Shown: positions 34,554 through 46,069, numbered from the stretch's first letter. The stretch: 64,000 nucleotides of DNA from Ryuthela nishihirai (GCA_038380435.1 JAWZYU010000028.1:26582201-26646200); one strand, 5' to 3'. Numbers and translations: made by a program. The notes: generated by a model not told the origin, from the letters alone.

Positions 34554-35141
34554 CTAGGTATATACTGGTGCACTGAATCTAAATATTCTTTTTGCTTCAA
34601 ACAAAAAAAAACCTGGTGATTGCTGCACATGTTTGGGCTGGGAGATAGGACGGCGTTGATTGGACGGTCTCCATGGAGCATACTTTTCCCTTTTTCTAAC
34701 TGGAATTTCCCTACCTCTTTCATAGTAGCTTCCTCTATTGGCCCACGGCTCATGGATTTTCCTCCTGGGGTTACCAGTTACAGGCCTTCTCTCCTTCTTT
34801 CTAATTAACTTACCATATACTTCCACACTCAGAAGTACCTCCTTCCGCAGATTTGCTACTACTGCGAATAGCACTTTAATTTCTCCGCCACTCCCAGTGC
34901 TATTGTCTGAGCCATCAGTCAAACTTAAAGGCAGCTCTTTTACCTCTGCCCTTTTGGCATCACCAAACGGTCCATGCAGCAACAGATGGTCTTTTACCGG
35001 GTGTTTTTCTTCGTTCAGCATCCCCTTTATGATTATTGTCAGGTCTGCCCCCAAATCCACGACTGCTCTAGCTGTCTTGTCGCCACATCTGATTCGAACC
35101 TCTTCATAATCTACTGGGATACGTATCTCTCCCTGTCCCAT
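34554..35141 (-). pseudogene. Duplicated protease segment of the LTR element
   Basis: Repeats about 226 bp of the protease-coding region (offset 277 bp from 35207). The aspartic-protease signature is VVDLGADLTII, that is D-L-G instead of D-S/T-G, so this copy has lost the conserved active-site Ser/Thr. Downstream, codons run into a basic tail without a recognised domain. Confidence 0.75.
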
Positions 35142-36399
35142 TACTCGACTTTAAGTAATGGGACATTACTCGACTTAAAAGTAATGGGACAGGTTTAAAA
35201 CTTAAAGGCAGCTCTTTTACCTCTGCCCTTTTGGCATCACCAAACGGTCCATGCAGCAACAGATGGTCTTTTACCGGGTGTTTTTCTTCGTTCAGCATCC
35301 CCTTTATGATTACTGTCAGGTCTGCCCCCGAATCCACGACTGCTCTAGCTGTCTTGTCGCCACATCTGATTCGAACCTCTTCATAATCTACTGGGATACG
35401 TATCTCTCCCTGTCCCATTACTCGACTGCTTGGACTTGGCTTTGAATGTGTCGTAACCCTTCCTATTGTTGCCTCACAAACATCTTTAGAATTCTGATCC
35501 AAGGTGCTAACTTGGTACACCTGAGTTCGGCTCTCACGGTCCACAGTTCTCAGTGGGCAATCTTTCATCAAATGTTCGTCAGATCTACATTTATGGCTTC
35601 TTCTTATCAACACTTGCGAACCCTTATTGCTGGGATAATTATCCGAGATATTGCGCCTGAATCGACTGTCTGTCCTAAGATTCTCCCTTCGCTGGAAATT
35701 ATTACAACGGGTATCCCCTATTCGCTGTGGCCCTCCATTCACTTTAGTAAAGCTTGTTGTCTGTTTTCTGTCCTCTCTCACACTGGCTGAGTGTATCTCT
35801 GCCCACGTGGCTATTTCGTCTGCTTTTGCCCATGACTCCACCTCTTTCTGTACTACGTAAGCATGAGTGTCTTGAGGAAGGCTATCACATAACTTATCCG
35901 ACACTATCAGGTCCATAAGCTCCTCAAATTTTGTCACCTTCCTACTGCGGACGTAATAATCCCAGCTATTTCTGAGTCTCGAGGCTAATTGATTATATGA
36001 CTCATTCGGTTCTTTCGTGATAGTTTCAAACTTTCTCTTGTACGCAGAGGGAGTGAGCTTAAACTCTTTTAATACCGCCTCTTTAACTTTCTTATAATTA
36101 GCAAAATCCTCTGCACTTAATTTTCGAAAAACCTGATTTGCATATTTACCATCCAAGAAAGAAATGATGATTTTGCCTTGAAGCTCCTCTGGTACTTCAT
36201 ATATCTTAAATCCCCTTTCCGCTGTCTCAAAGAGATTTATCACCTCTTCTGGGTTTTTAGGGCTTCCAGCTAACATATTTCCCAATAATTTTATATAATT
36301 AGCCAGCCGCGCATCTGCTGGATTACTAGAAACTGCCACCATTCGCACATCACCCCTCTCCTCGTTTTCATTCCTCATTTGCAGTCCAGCATTCAACAC
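35104..36399 (-). pseudogene. Gag-protease ORF of the LTR element
   Basis: 431 codons. The N-terminal half has a helical capsid-like domain (segment PEELQGKIIISFLDGKYANQ and following) resembling SCAN/retrotransposon Gag folds. Next is a zinc knuckle CRSDEHLMKDC in which C-x4-H-x4-C is kept but the first Cys of CCHC is replaced by Ser. Last is an aspartic protease VVDSGADLTVI with an intact DSG. The ORF ends just after the protease because of the duplicated segment. An upstream reading frame (36617-36393) ends about where this one starts, suggesting a frameshift. Confidence 0.8.
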
Positions 36400-36617
36400 T
36401 CATGCTCTCTCTCCTTTTCCCTTTCTGCCGCCTCTCTCTCTTCCCTTCTCAGTTGCATCTCTAACCTCATCCTCTCTAATTCAAAATCATATCCAATCCT
36501 TTCTTTAGCTCTCTGCTTTCTGGTCCCGCTCTGCAGCATATCCATATCGTTGTCATTGCCATAATCCCTCAACCCTCTCATGTCTTCTGCAGCATCAGAA
36601 GCTCTGTCTATTGTCAC
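36393..36617 (-). pseudogene. Gag N-terminus of the LTR element
   Basis: 74 codons, with a charged Arg/Glu-rich helix (RMRLEMQLRREEREAAEREK) predicted as a coiled coil. It overlaps the next ORF by a few bases in another frame, so the original gag was probably one frame now broken near 36395. Confidence 0.65.
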
Positions 36618-37116
36618 CTCCTCGCTTCCCCGGCACTCCCTGAATAACCACCCTGCGCGCTATCCCTGTCTGTGTAGCCTCGCCTTAACTCATCCCTTTC
36701 CCTATCGCGACCGCTCCTAAGCTCCATTTTAGCTCGTATAGGTCTCTGACGTATCTAACTAACTCGCCCCTAGAGTAAGAGGATACTTACCTCCGATGTG
36801 ATGACAGGAACGAACCACCTCGTCAGTCTGCCACCTGCAGCACACAGTTGGAACACTCTTGGTAGTATCAGCCTTGCGCTGGTCAGCTCCCAGTGGATGT
36901 TGAACTTTTCCGTCACCTTCACAGCTTTTTCCACAGTTCGAACGTGATGCACGATTCTTCAGGTACCTTCACAGCTATTCTATCGCCTGAAGCACACTGC
37001 AGGACACTCTTGGCAGTATCAGCCTTGTTCTGGTCAGCTCACAATGGATGTCGGAACTCTTCCGTCACCTTTGCCGCTACTTTCATCTCCGTTGCGTACT
37101 GGCGGCTGCGCCACTT

Positions 37117-37730
37117 TGTGCTGTTGCTTCTTCGTTTGTTTGTCTATTGGGACCACTTAGAAATGTCCCCTCGGTTCGATCGCAATACGCGACGGGTGAA
37201 AGAGTTTTTCAGATCAAAAATCAAAGATTTTATCACAATTGAAGGGACTCGATACTGAGGCTCCTTCCCAATAAATTGGTTCAACTTAGTCCTTGGTAAA
37301 ACAATAACTATCCTTTATTGATATAAACTACATTGACTGATGAGGAAAAACACACTCGTCACTCATTTACTATGAATTACAAAACCAGCTTACTATCCCC
37401 GTTCAGCTGTTTTCCCGAGAGCCTACGTACCGCTAATACCAGTACGGCATTCACCAGCTTTTCAATTTTATGTCTGCACACTTTCGAAACTTGACCGGCT
37501 CTGTTCTTCTCGTGGTTGCCAACCCTTTCACTTTCTCTCTCTGCCTGACCATCTGGGGCGTCCGCGAGAAGTGGGGTGACCTCCGTCCCCTCTGGGCACT
37601 GTTACTTCAATTAACTTTCCAGATGCCAGGACAGAGGGCCTCCCACGTAGCATAAGCCTTGTTGGTGAAATCCAAAATAAATATACAAAGCCTGAACAAA
37701 AAAAAATCTCAAAAGGCCTCTAGCCTGACA
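37117..37730 (-). repeat. 5' LTR (614 bp)
   Basis: Plus-strand ends TGTGCTGTTG and CTAGCCTGACA. Just inside it on the coding strand is AAG then TGGCGCAGCCGCCAG, a candidate primer-binding site starting with TGG; the primer tRNA is not identified. Confidence 0.88.
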
Positions 37731-37735
37731 ATGAT

Positions 37736-37888
37736 CTTAACGGGAGGCTAGCATCTGTCTCCCAACAGGTTTTCGAGTGGGTCCCGTCCTCCAACCTTCT
37801 CTGATTCCGCGATTCTTCGCGGTCCTTGAGACCTGGTCATTTAGCCCATGGTGTGCAAAAAAGTGCCGCTCAGAGGTAAAACAACCCA
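37736..37888 (+). mobile_element. SINE, right part, split by an LTR element
   Basis: CTTAACGGGAGGCTAGC through the tail AGAGGTAAAACAACCCAA, completing the SINE begun at 33388. Confidence 0.88.
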
Positions 37889-38161
37889 AATACAGATTAC
37901 GTCTTAAAAGTGAGATCATGACAAGGCTGAGGACACGTGTGACGTCATCGGTGGTAGAAATTGTCAGTTTTCCCGTGGTTCGGCGCCTATTTGAACGATC
38001 CTTCCAAAATTTGGTGTGGTGGTGCCACTTTGTTGTAGCCTTGTTGGGTTAAAAGATCGGGATCCTAGCTGTCGTGGTGAGGGAGTGGTCCCTTGGAAAG
38101 TATCCGAAGTATCTGGGGTCGCTGCCGTCGCCTGTCTTGTAAATGGAGTAGTATATTATTT
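37889..38161. other. Intergenic sequence
   Basis: Includes CGTCATCGGTGGTAGAAATTG and GTCGCTGCCGTCGCC; no gene recognised. Confidence 0.35.
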
Positions 38162-38385
38162 GTTTTTATTATAATTTAAACGGTTTAATCAGTCTTTGTT
38201 GTCAAGTGGCTTTTGATCACTTTTTTACTTATCCTCTACCTTTAATAAATGAATGGCTATTTGCGTTTATAAAGTTGTTACCCACGAACTTTCAATTCCT
38301 ATTAATATTTATAATATTTTTCATTCCAAAGAGCATTAACCTCATCAATTTTATATAGTAATAACATTTGTGACTGGAGTAGTAT
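38162..38385. repeat. Left arm of a large inverted repeat
   Basis: Reverse complement of 40803-41029 with scattered differences. Matching segments include TTATTATAATTTAAACG, AATCAGTCTTTGTTG, TAAATGAATGGCTATTTGCG, GTTGTTACCCACGAA and TTTTTCATTCCAAA. Confidence 0.85.
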
Positions 38386-38540
38386 GGTAACTGTGGAAAG
38401 CTGTGAATGACCTTTGATGGGAAGAGTTATAAAGGAATATTCGTTTCGCACCAAACTGTTGGCGTCGGTTTAACTAGCATGGAAGAAATTATGGTGAATA
38501 TTTCAATTATTTGAAAATTATGTGTGTTCTTGCAAAAAAG
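38386..38540. other. Sequence inside the inverted-repeat pair
   Basis: AT-rich, nothing recognised. Confidence 0.35.
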
Positions 38541-38553
38541 CTACAATTACATT

Positions 38554-38939
38554 TTGGGTTGTTTTACCTCTGAGCGGCACTTTTTTGCACACCATGGGCT
38601 AAATGGTCAGGTCACATGGACCCCGAAGGCTCAGAGAAGGTTGGGGGAGGGGACCCACTGGAACAGCTATTGGGAGACAGATGGTAACCTCCCGTCAAGG
38701 CCATCCAGCGTGTTCTTTAACGTGCACAGGATATGGCTCTCCCACACACGGGATCACGGCTTAACGTCCCATCCGCATCCGACGGACGACGGTCTTTCCA
38801 AGCCCATCGTGTCCCCTACTGACCGTGGGCAGGGAATTTTGCGGAGATAAATCTCAACGCTGACCCAGCTGGGACTCGAACCTGAGAATTACAGATTACG
38901 AGCCTGGCACGCGCTACCGACTGAGCCACCCCCGCCCCA
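38554..38939 (-). mobile_element. Full-length SINE
   Basis: Reverse copy. The 13-bp duplication CTACAATTACATT (38541-38553) / CTACAATTGCATT (38940-38952) has one mismatch. Confidence 0.92.
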
Positions 38940-39260
38940 CTACAATTGCATTAAACTGGGCAATGTGTGCATTCCAGATGATTTTGGACTCAATTTTTGG
39001 AGCCTGCGCTCCTCCGAGCCCCAACCATTTCGACAAATGTTGAGCGAAAACACACTCGAGGGCAATTTAGGTAAGCAATTTCTCTGATGCATCACGACAT
39101 ACACCGCAGAGCCAAAATATTATGACCAGCGCGTTTTTAAGCAAATTGAAGCAACTACAGGTAAACGACGGTGCGTGTGAAGGTCAGGTACTGAGCTCAC
39201 ACTGATACTGAGCTTACCCGATATTGAGCTCTGTTAATCAGTGTTATTCTTATTCTTCAG

Positions 39261-40560
39261 ATGGGAAAGGCAGCGGACTTAAGTGAGTTTGACAAAGGCC
39301 AAATTGTAATGGCCAGAGCATTTGCGAGATGGCAAGACTTGTGGAGTGCTCACGGTTGTTGTTGGGTTGGGTTGTTTTACCTCTGAGCGGCACGTTTTTG
39401 CACACCATGGGCTAAATGGCCAGATCACAAGGATCCCGAAGGCTCATAGAAGGTTTGGGGAGTGGACTCACTGGAACAGATGTTGGGAGACAGATGGTAG
39501 CCTCCCGTCAAGGCCATCCAGTGTGTTCTTTAACGTGCACAAGGTATGGCTCTATCCCACACACGGGGCCACAGCTTAACGTCCCATCCGATGGACGGCG
39601 GTCTTTCCAAGTCCATCGGTGTCCCCTACTGACCGTGGGCAGGGCGGGGAATTTTGCGGAGGTAAATCTCAACGCTGACCCAGCTGGGACTCGAAACTTG
39701 GATCTACAGATTACGAGCCTGGCGCGCTACCGACCGAGCAACCCCCGCCCCAGTGCTCACGGTGAGCCGTGGTTAATACCTTCAAAAAGTGGTCCGAAGA
39801 GGGAAAAACCATAAACCGCTGGCAAAGTGTGGGCCGACTACAGCTCATCGATGCCACAGGTGAACGAAGGCTATCCCATATCCTACGAGCCACCAGAAGG
39901 GATACTGTGGCGCAACTCGCCAGCAATTTGAATGCTGGTGACGGGTGTAATGTGTCACAACACACAGTACATCGAACCCTGCTGAAAATGGGGCTGTGTA
40001 ACCGCTGGCCATTCTGAGTGCCCATGCTAACCTCGGTTCACCGTCGAAGGTGCCTACAATAGGCTCGCGAGCATCAAAACTGGACCTTGAATAATTGGAA
40101 GGAGGTCGTCTGGTCCGATGAATCTCGTTTCCTGTTGCACCATGTGGACAGCCGGGTACGTATGCATCGTTTATCTGGTAATGTGTTGGCACCAGAATGC
40201 ACTGTGGGACGAAAACAAGCCGATGGAGGAAGTGTAATGCTTTGGGTAATGTTCTGTTAGAAACCCTGTGTTTAGTCATTCATGTGCAGGAAACTATGAC
40301 GTCTACTACCTACCTAAACATCATTGCAGACCAGGTACATCCTTCCATGGCAACAGTGTACTCCTCTAGTAGTGTCTTCTTTCAGCAGGATTAAATGCAC
40401 CATGCCACACTGCCCGGATTGTTCGAGAATGGTCCGCGGAACACTAAGAAGACTTCCAGGTATTGCCCTGGCCTCCAAATTCCCCAGACATCAATCCAAT
40501 CGAACATCTGTGGTTTGTGTTGGAACAGCATATCCGATCTGCGGCGGCTCAACCACGTAA
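39261..40560 (+). pseudogene. Tc1-like transposase, broken
   Basis: Starts MGKAADLSEFDKGQIVMA (39261), typical of the Tc1-family N-terminal helix-turn-helix. After the SINE it continues as VVNTFKKWSEEGKTINRW and NVSQHTVHRTLLKMG. Catalytic triad remnants are WSDES (Asp near 40117), QQD followed by a frameshift/stop (Asp near 40389) and the Glu of an IEHLW-like motif (near 40502). Several frameshifts and the SINE make it non-functional. Confidence 0.88.
39357..39751 (-). mobile_element. Full-length SINE inside a Tc1 transposase
   Basis: Reverse copy with a perfect 12-bp duplication AGTGCTCACGGT (39345-39356 and 39752-39763). Confidence 0.93.
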
Positions 40561-40802
40561 CTTACAGTAGTTCAAGGATCTGTTGGTAATGTGTTGGTAC
40601 CAGATACCCCAAGACAACTTTAGAAATCTTTTAAAGTTGAACTTAAAACTTGAACTTCAGAAATCTTTTTTAGCATCCACGCCTCGCCGGGGAAGAGCTG
40701 TTTTGGCGGCAAGTGGAGGACCAATATCATATTAGGCAGGTGGTCATAATGTTTTGGTTCTTCGGTGTATATTCAGAAATGAATGTCGTCAATAATTTAT
40801 TT

Positions 40803-41029
40803 TATTGCTATAGTATTAATTATAGTCCTTTTATGGCTAAATTGATAGGGTTAATGCTATTTGGAATGAAAAAGATCATAAATATTAGTAGAAATTGAAA
40901 TTTCGTGGGTAACAACATTTTAAACGCAAATAGCCATTCATTTATTAAAGGTAGAGAATAAGTAAAAAAGTGATCAAAAGCCACTTGGCAACAAAGACTG
41001 ATTAAAAACGTTTAAATTATAATAAAAAA
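40803..41029. repeat. Right arm of a large inverted repeat
   Basis: Partner of 38162-38385, starting about 35 bp beyond the Tc1-like element. Contains CATTCATTTATTAAAGGTAG, the complement of the left arm's CTACCTTTAATAAATG. Confidence 0.85.
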
Positions 41030-42328
41030 AAGTTTTACTTATGTTCTTCACAATTACAAAAACATATGAAATATAAATTATCTTGAGCGCAGTCCGAACT
41101 CACCCCTAGTTTGGATTATTTGGTATTTTTTGAATAATATGCCTAATTTCTGGGTAAAAAAAAGAAATTTTTCGAAAAAAAAATTGATTTTAGCGGTTGA
41201 GAAATTGGTTCTCGAATTCTATTTTGTCTATTGATTTTTTCAACACTAATCATTCCAAGCAGTAGACGTACGAAATTCCACACAGAACAATAAGAATGTC
41301 ACTTAGGTGAACGTGCTTTTCCCTGCCAAAAACAGATTGAAACTAAATGTGGAATCATCTATACGGCTTCGACTTTCTGCAATCCAACTAGTTCTTTTCG
41401 TCATCACAACAACATAACCAGTCTCTTTAATGCAATTTTTTAGACTCATGCTGTCATTTCAAGTGATAGCAATATCGTGTAATTTTTCGCTAACTTTCAA
41501 GGGTATCTTTTAGTTCTTTTGTTTTTTAAGGAAAGATATTATTTTCGTTTTTAGAGATAAGCAATTTTACTTTCAGTGCGAAATTGTTGACCCACAGAAT
41601 CCACTACCAAAGCTTCAAATTTGATATTGTTGGAATACATATATCGTTTGAAATATTCATTTAAAATTTTCCGATTTTCTAAATATTTTTACGGCAAGAA
41701 GTCTTAGTTTTAAAACTATTTGAAGATTGAAAAAGTGCGAATTGCAATATTTTATCAATAATCCAATCCAAAAATAAATTTAAATAGATAAAAAATTTAT
41801 TTTGGAGTTGGATTTTTGATGAATTATTATTACATTCCCCTTTTCAAATGTCCCAAATATCTCTCATATATATATATGTAAAATAATGCTTTCCAGCAGT
41901 GAAAATATTTCGGAAATGGCCCAACTTTTAACGACCATTACAAACGGTCAATTTATGATAGAAATTTGAAATTTTGCGGTGGAGTGTGATTGCCAAGAAT
42001 TTTGCAATGGCAGTAAACGATTTGTCCCCCTTAATTCTAGGGCAAGTGAAAAACGCAAACTTTTTCTTTTTACGAGATAAATGAAAAATTCTCTTGTGTT
42101 TCATAGGAGCAAAAAAATTATTAACATTTGCATTTCTATAATCATCTAGTAGTTTCAGTTTTCATTGTTAGGAGGCACAAAAGTCGAAATATGACAAACT
42201 TCATTCTCGTTGAAAACAAACATTCTATATTCGTCAGAGGCCAAGGCCGGATCTGTTGAGGAGGGGAAGGAGGATTGCGGGGGAAAGGGTCGTGCCCCCC
42301 TTTCGGTATAGTAGTTTGGAAATAGAGG
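41030..42328. other. AT-rich intergenic sequence
   Basis: 1.3 kb without a recognised gene or repeat, including poly-A and poly-T runs and a short TATATATATATG near 41870. Confidence 0.45.
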
Positions 42329-42330
42329 TA

Positions 42331-42585
42331 CAGTCGCTCAAAAAAGTATACGAACGCTATATTATATCAAAAATATTATATCAAAAAAGTATACGATGCT
42401 ATGGTTGATTACAGAATTCAGAAAAAATATCTGGCAACGATTTCTTTTGAAATTAGTGATCTGGCAACCTTCGTGTCACGTGACACGAAGGTTGCCAGAT
42501 CACTAATTTAAAAAAAATCGTTGCCAGATAATTTTTCTGAATTCTGCAATCAACCCTAGTGTTCGTAAACTTTTTTGAGCGACTG
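42331..42585. mobile_element. Foldback Tc1/mariner-like element, short form
   Basis: 255 bp, almost entirely one palindrome. Termini are CAGTCGCTCAAAAAAGTA / ACTTTTTTGAGCGACTG, with TA at both ends (42329-42330, 42586-42587), centred on CACGTG near 42478. It lacks the internal 400-570 bp of the two long copies, and the left arm carries a small local repeat (ATTATATCAAAAA twice). Confidence 0.92.
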
Positions 42586-42587
42586 TA

Positions 42588-43361
42588 CATTGGCCTTCTC
42601 TTATAAGAGGTGTTGTTTAGACGCATTTTTTTGTCTCCTTTGGAGAAAAAACTTTCATCTGTGGTACATCATCAAGTTCTTCTATCAGTCACAATTATGC
42701 TTGGGTGAAGAGGATGGTTTATCTTGAGTCAAAATTAAACTTTATCTGAAAATTTAACGTAACTTGAACAATAAATTTCCAGAATTGTTTCATTTATCTT
42801 TAGTCACATTTCTGATAAATCTCTTATTCCAGAAGTTATAGCGCTTTGAAGTTAGCCCCCACCGACACAAGGAGGAGATGTGTGTGTGTGGGGGGGGAGG
42901 GGTTAGAGATAATAATTGAATGATGTAAATATTACATTTGATTCTATAGAAGAAAACCAGGAATAATCTAGTGCTTTTTCTCTAACATCACAGCGAACGT
43001 TGATACACCAAGAAAAGGGAACTTTCCTTGGGTAACAGCTGACACTGATGTGGCTTCTGTAAGGGACAGGTTTCCCTCTTTGTTACCGTAACTCGCTCTG
43101 CCAACACAGTCTACAAAAGTTGCGACGTCTGACTTTCAGTCTGCATTTAGCTACCTATATTACAAAAAGGTACCGGACACTTCCATGTTATGTGACTGGA
43201 AAGCCATATTCGAAGCCCCCTAAATAGAGAGGAGTTTGGGCTCAATTTTTTGAGCCCTAGTCCGATTTGGGAAAAAACATTTCTCTGATGTATGATGAGA
43301 AATTCATATATAAAATGTATGTCGCTAATTGCATATTTTATTATTAATTATTATCATTTCT
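42588..43361. other. Intergenic sequence with weak dispersed repeats
   Basis: 42780-42870 resembles the right arm of the foldback element at 28536-29554 (CCAGAAGTTATAGCGCTTTG versus TAGAAGTTATAGAGCTTCG). 43223-43320 resembles 38975-39095 (GGCTCAATTTTTTGAGCC and ATTTCTCTGATGTAT). A GT/G-rich stretch lies at 42880-42902. Confidence 0.45.
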
Positions 43362-43731
43362 GGGGCGAGGGTGACTCAGTTTGTAGCGGGCCAGGCTACT
43401 AATCTATAGTTTCCAGGTTCGAGTCTCAGCTGGGTCAGCGCTGAGATTTATCTCCGCAAAATTCCCCGCCCTGCCCACGGTCAGTAGGGGACACCGATAG
43501 GATTGGAAAGGCCGCCGTCCGTCAGATTGGAGGTTAAGCCGTGGCTCCCGTGTGCGGGAGTGCCATACCCTATGCAAGTTAAAGAACACGCTGGATGGCC
43601 TTGACGGGAGGCTACCATCTGCCTACCAACAGCCGTTCCAGTGGGTCCCCTCCCTCAGCCATCGGGGTTCTTGTGACCTGGCCATATAGCCCATTGTGTA
43701 CGAAAAAGTGTCGCTCAGAGGTAAACCAACC
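43362..43731 (+). mobile_element. Diverged full-length SINE
   Basis: Head GGGGCGAGGGTGACTCAG, B box GGTTCGAGTCTC, tail GAGGTAAACCAACC. No clear duplication. Confidence 0.87.
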
Positions 43732-43828
43732 ATCATTGTTTGACAAAATTAAAATGTTAATTCAGTAGTACAGAATCACAGGAGATGTCCTGGAGACCTG
43801 AAACTCATGAAATAATAAGCAGGAAAAA

Positions 43829-44345
43829 AATGGTTTTGCCGTGGGTGGTGTTCCATTCAGTCTCGTCCTGCACACCCGGTGTTCTCGTGTGGGATGTCAT
43901 CAGTTATGACTGCAGAACACCTTTAGTGTTTGTCCAGGAAACTGATAGCTCAACGACACGATACGTTGACAAGATTCTGGTGTCCCATTGTCTACCTTCC
44001 TGTGGAGTTCTCTTGGTGACATTTTTCAGCAGCACAACGCACAACCCCATATAGCATGCAGCATGTCAACACTTTATATTGATCTGCTATATCCTTGGAG
44101 TTTTCCACTATAGAACACATACAGGATGTGGTGGGTCGGCGTCTCGGACAAAATTTACAGCCAGCATACACACTGGACACCCTGCGTCTCCCTTTGGAGG
44201 ACGAATGGTGGAAAGGGCCTTAGGACCCTATTAGGGACCTGTATGCATCGATGCCTCGACGCCTGGCAGATATTCATTCCCCAAACAACCAAACAAACAA
44301 CTTCCCATGCCAACAGCATGCAGTGTCAATGTGACACTTGTATTG
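43829..44345 (+). pseudogene. Tc1-type transposase relic
   Basis: A frame from about 43840 reads FHSVSSCTPGVLVWDVISYD, then RTPLVFVQETDSSTTRYVDK, matching the central catalytic region of Tc1-family transposases (G-V-x-V-W-x-x-I-S-Y and the R-Y-V-D motif). Frames then break. A later MPRRL-like remnant near 44250 suggests the C-terminus. It is a different lineage from the element at 39102. Confidence 0.7.
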
Positions 44346-44457
44346 CTGTCAGGGGTCATTAGACACCTTACTGAACTCTAGTGCATGAGTAAATGCATCT
44401 CCAGGTAACTTCTCCAATTGCCACCCTATTCAACTACAGTGCATTGCTCGAATTTAT

Positions 44458-44733
44458 CCTGCCCACGGTCAGTAGGGGACACCGATGGGCTTGGAAAGGC
44501 CGCCGTCCGTCGGATGGGACGTTAAGCCGTGGCCCCGTGTGCGGGAGAGCCATACCCTGTGCACGTTAAAGAACACGCTGGATGGCCTTGACGGGAGGCT
44601 ACCATCTGTCTCTGAACAGTTGTTCCAGTGGGTCCCCTCCCCCAACCTTCTCTGAGCCTTCGGGGTCCATGTGACCTGGCCATTTAGCCCGTGGTGTGCA
44701 AAAAAGTGCCGCTCAGGGGTAAAACAACCCAAC
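44458..44733 (+). mobile_element. 5'-truncated SINE
   Basis: Starts in the body at CTGCCCACGGTCAG and runs to the tail GGGGTAAAACAACCC; the tRNA head is missing. Confidence 0.88.
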
Positions 44734-45292
44734 AACAACTCAATATTGATAACCCATATTGGGGACTTCTAAACACACTCTTAATATGCATGCAAGCGAT
44801 TAATCAATATTACCTTGTAACCATGCTCTATCATTCTGCTCAGTTTCAGCGTGGTCCGAGGTGTTGCAATTTTTGTGTCCATGAGTGTATTTGAAATTTA
44901 AATTATTCTGAGCTAGAAGACGTCTCTACTCCCTAACTTCGGAAATAAGTTTTTTATAAGAAAATGTCACTACTGATAAAAAGGTGATACAAAAATCTCG
45001 AAATCTCTGTTTTCCACAATATTAATTCAATATTTCGTTTTATATTTTTAAAGTCAACAAAACTAAAACTTTAACCATAACTTAAACTAGATATAAAAAT
45101 TTACCTCAAAGGTAAAGACCTACTACGACAAATTGGTCATACGCAACGGTTAACACCACTTGGCGATCCTGATACGTAACTAGTTAATTAGAGCACCGAT
45201 AAATATAATTATAATTTTTCTACTTCTGACATGAAGTACGAAAAAACATTAAGAGAGAAAAAAACAATAAATTCTTTTGGTAAAATATAAGC
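44734..45292. other. AT-rich intergenic sequence
   Basis: Nothing recognised. The last ~100 bp (from about 45195) already resembles the spacer of the tRNA-Leu array. Confidence 0.4.
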
Positions 45293-45375
45293 TGTCAGAA
45301 GTGGGATTCGAACCCACGCCCAGATACTGGACTGCGATTTAAACACAGCGACTTAGAACACTCGGCCAACCTGAC
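45293..45375 (-). tRNA. tRNA-Leu-like (UAA)
   Basis: Full 83-nt body, intact B box and paired stems. The A box has one change (GAGTGT for GAGTGG). Confidence 0.55.
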
Positions 45376-45495
45376 ACGTTGTTGATTAGCCAGCGCAGAC
45401 AGAGATATAATTAACAATTTTCTCCTTGTGGAATGCTGTACGGAAAATGCATTAAAAGAGAAAAAAGCCGTACATTTTGTTGGTAAAATATAAAT

Positions 45496-45560
45496 TGTCA
45501 GAAGTGGGATTCGAACACATGACCTAAACCCAACGTTTTAGAGCACTCGAACATCCTGAC
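45496..45560 (-). pseudogene. tRNA-Leu-like, anticodon/variable arm deleted
   Basis: 65 nt; ends match the tRNA but the middle is lost. Confidence 0.75.
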
Positions 45561-45680
45561 ATTTTGTTGATTAACCAGAGCAGACAGAGATATAATTATC
45601 ATTTTCCTCCTTCTGACATGCTATACGGACAGAACATTAAAAGAGAAAAAAGCCATATGTTCGTTTGGTAAAATATAAGC

Positions 45681-45763
45681 TGCCAGAAGTGGGATTCGAA
45701 CCCACACCCAGATACTGGACTGCGATTCAAACACAGCGCCTTAGACCACACAGCCATCCTGAC
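45681..45763 (-). pseudogene. tRNA-Leu-like with UGA anticodon
   Basis: Full length, loop TTTGAAT. The A box is changed to TGGCTGTGTGG. Confidence 0.6.
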
Positions 45764-45883
45764 ACGTTGTTGATTAACCAGAGCAGACAGAGATATAATT
45801 ATCAATATTAACCTTGTGACATACTGTACGGACAAAACATTAAAAGAGAAAAAAGTCACAAATTCTCTTGGTAAAATATAAAT

Positions 45884-45948
45884 TGTCAGAAGTTGGATTC
45901 GAATCCATGGCCTAAACCCAACGTCTCAGAGCACTCGGCCATCCTGAC
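45884..45948 (-). pseudogene. tRNA-Leu-like, middle deleted
   Basis: 65 nt, same deletion form as 45496-45560, so that form was itself amplified. Confidence 0.75.
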
Positions 45949-46069
45949 ACGCTGTTTATTAACCAGAGCAGACAGAGATATAATTATCAATTTTCTCTTT
46001 GTGACATGCTCTACGAACAAAACATTAAAAGAGAAAAAAGGCCGTAAATTTTGTTGGTAAAATATAAAA

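Larger units (their letters stand above)
33726..37730 (-). mobile_element. 4.0-kb LTR retrotransposon, gag-protease only
   Basis: Two LTRs (33726-34340, 37117-37730), a 5-bp duplication ATGAT (33721-33725, 37731-37735), and minus-strand gag and protease codons between them. The internal part is only ~2.8 kb and I see no reverse transcriptase, RNase H or integrase, so pol has been deleted. The LTRs differ at roughly 4% of sites by eye, pointing to an insertion that is not recent. It lies in a SINE. Confidence 0.9.
39102..40767 (+). mobile_element. Tc1-like DNA transposon, inactive
   Basis: Inverted termini CACCGCAGAGCCAAAATATT and, read inward from the right end, CACCGAAGAACCAAAACATT, with TA at both junctions (39100-39101, 40768-40769). 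It contains a broken transposase gene interrupted by a SINE. Without the SINE it is about 1.26 kb, slightly short of a typical Tc1 element. Confidence 0.9.

Noticed and set aside
39769..40017. Short intact gene downstream of a SINE
   Set aside because: It is the middle of the Tc1-like transposase, continuing the frame interrupted by the SINE.
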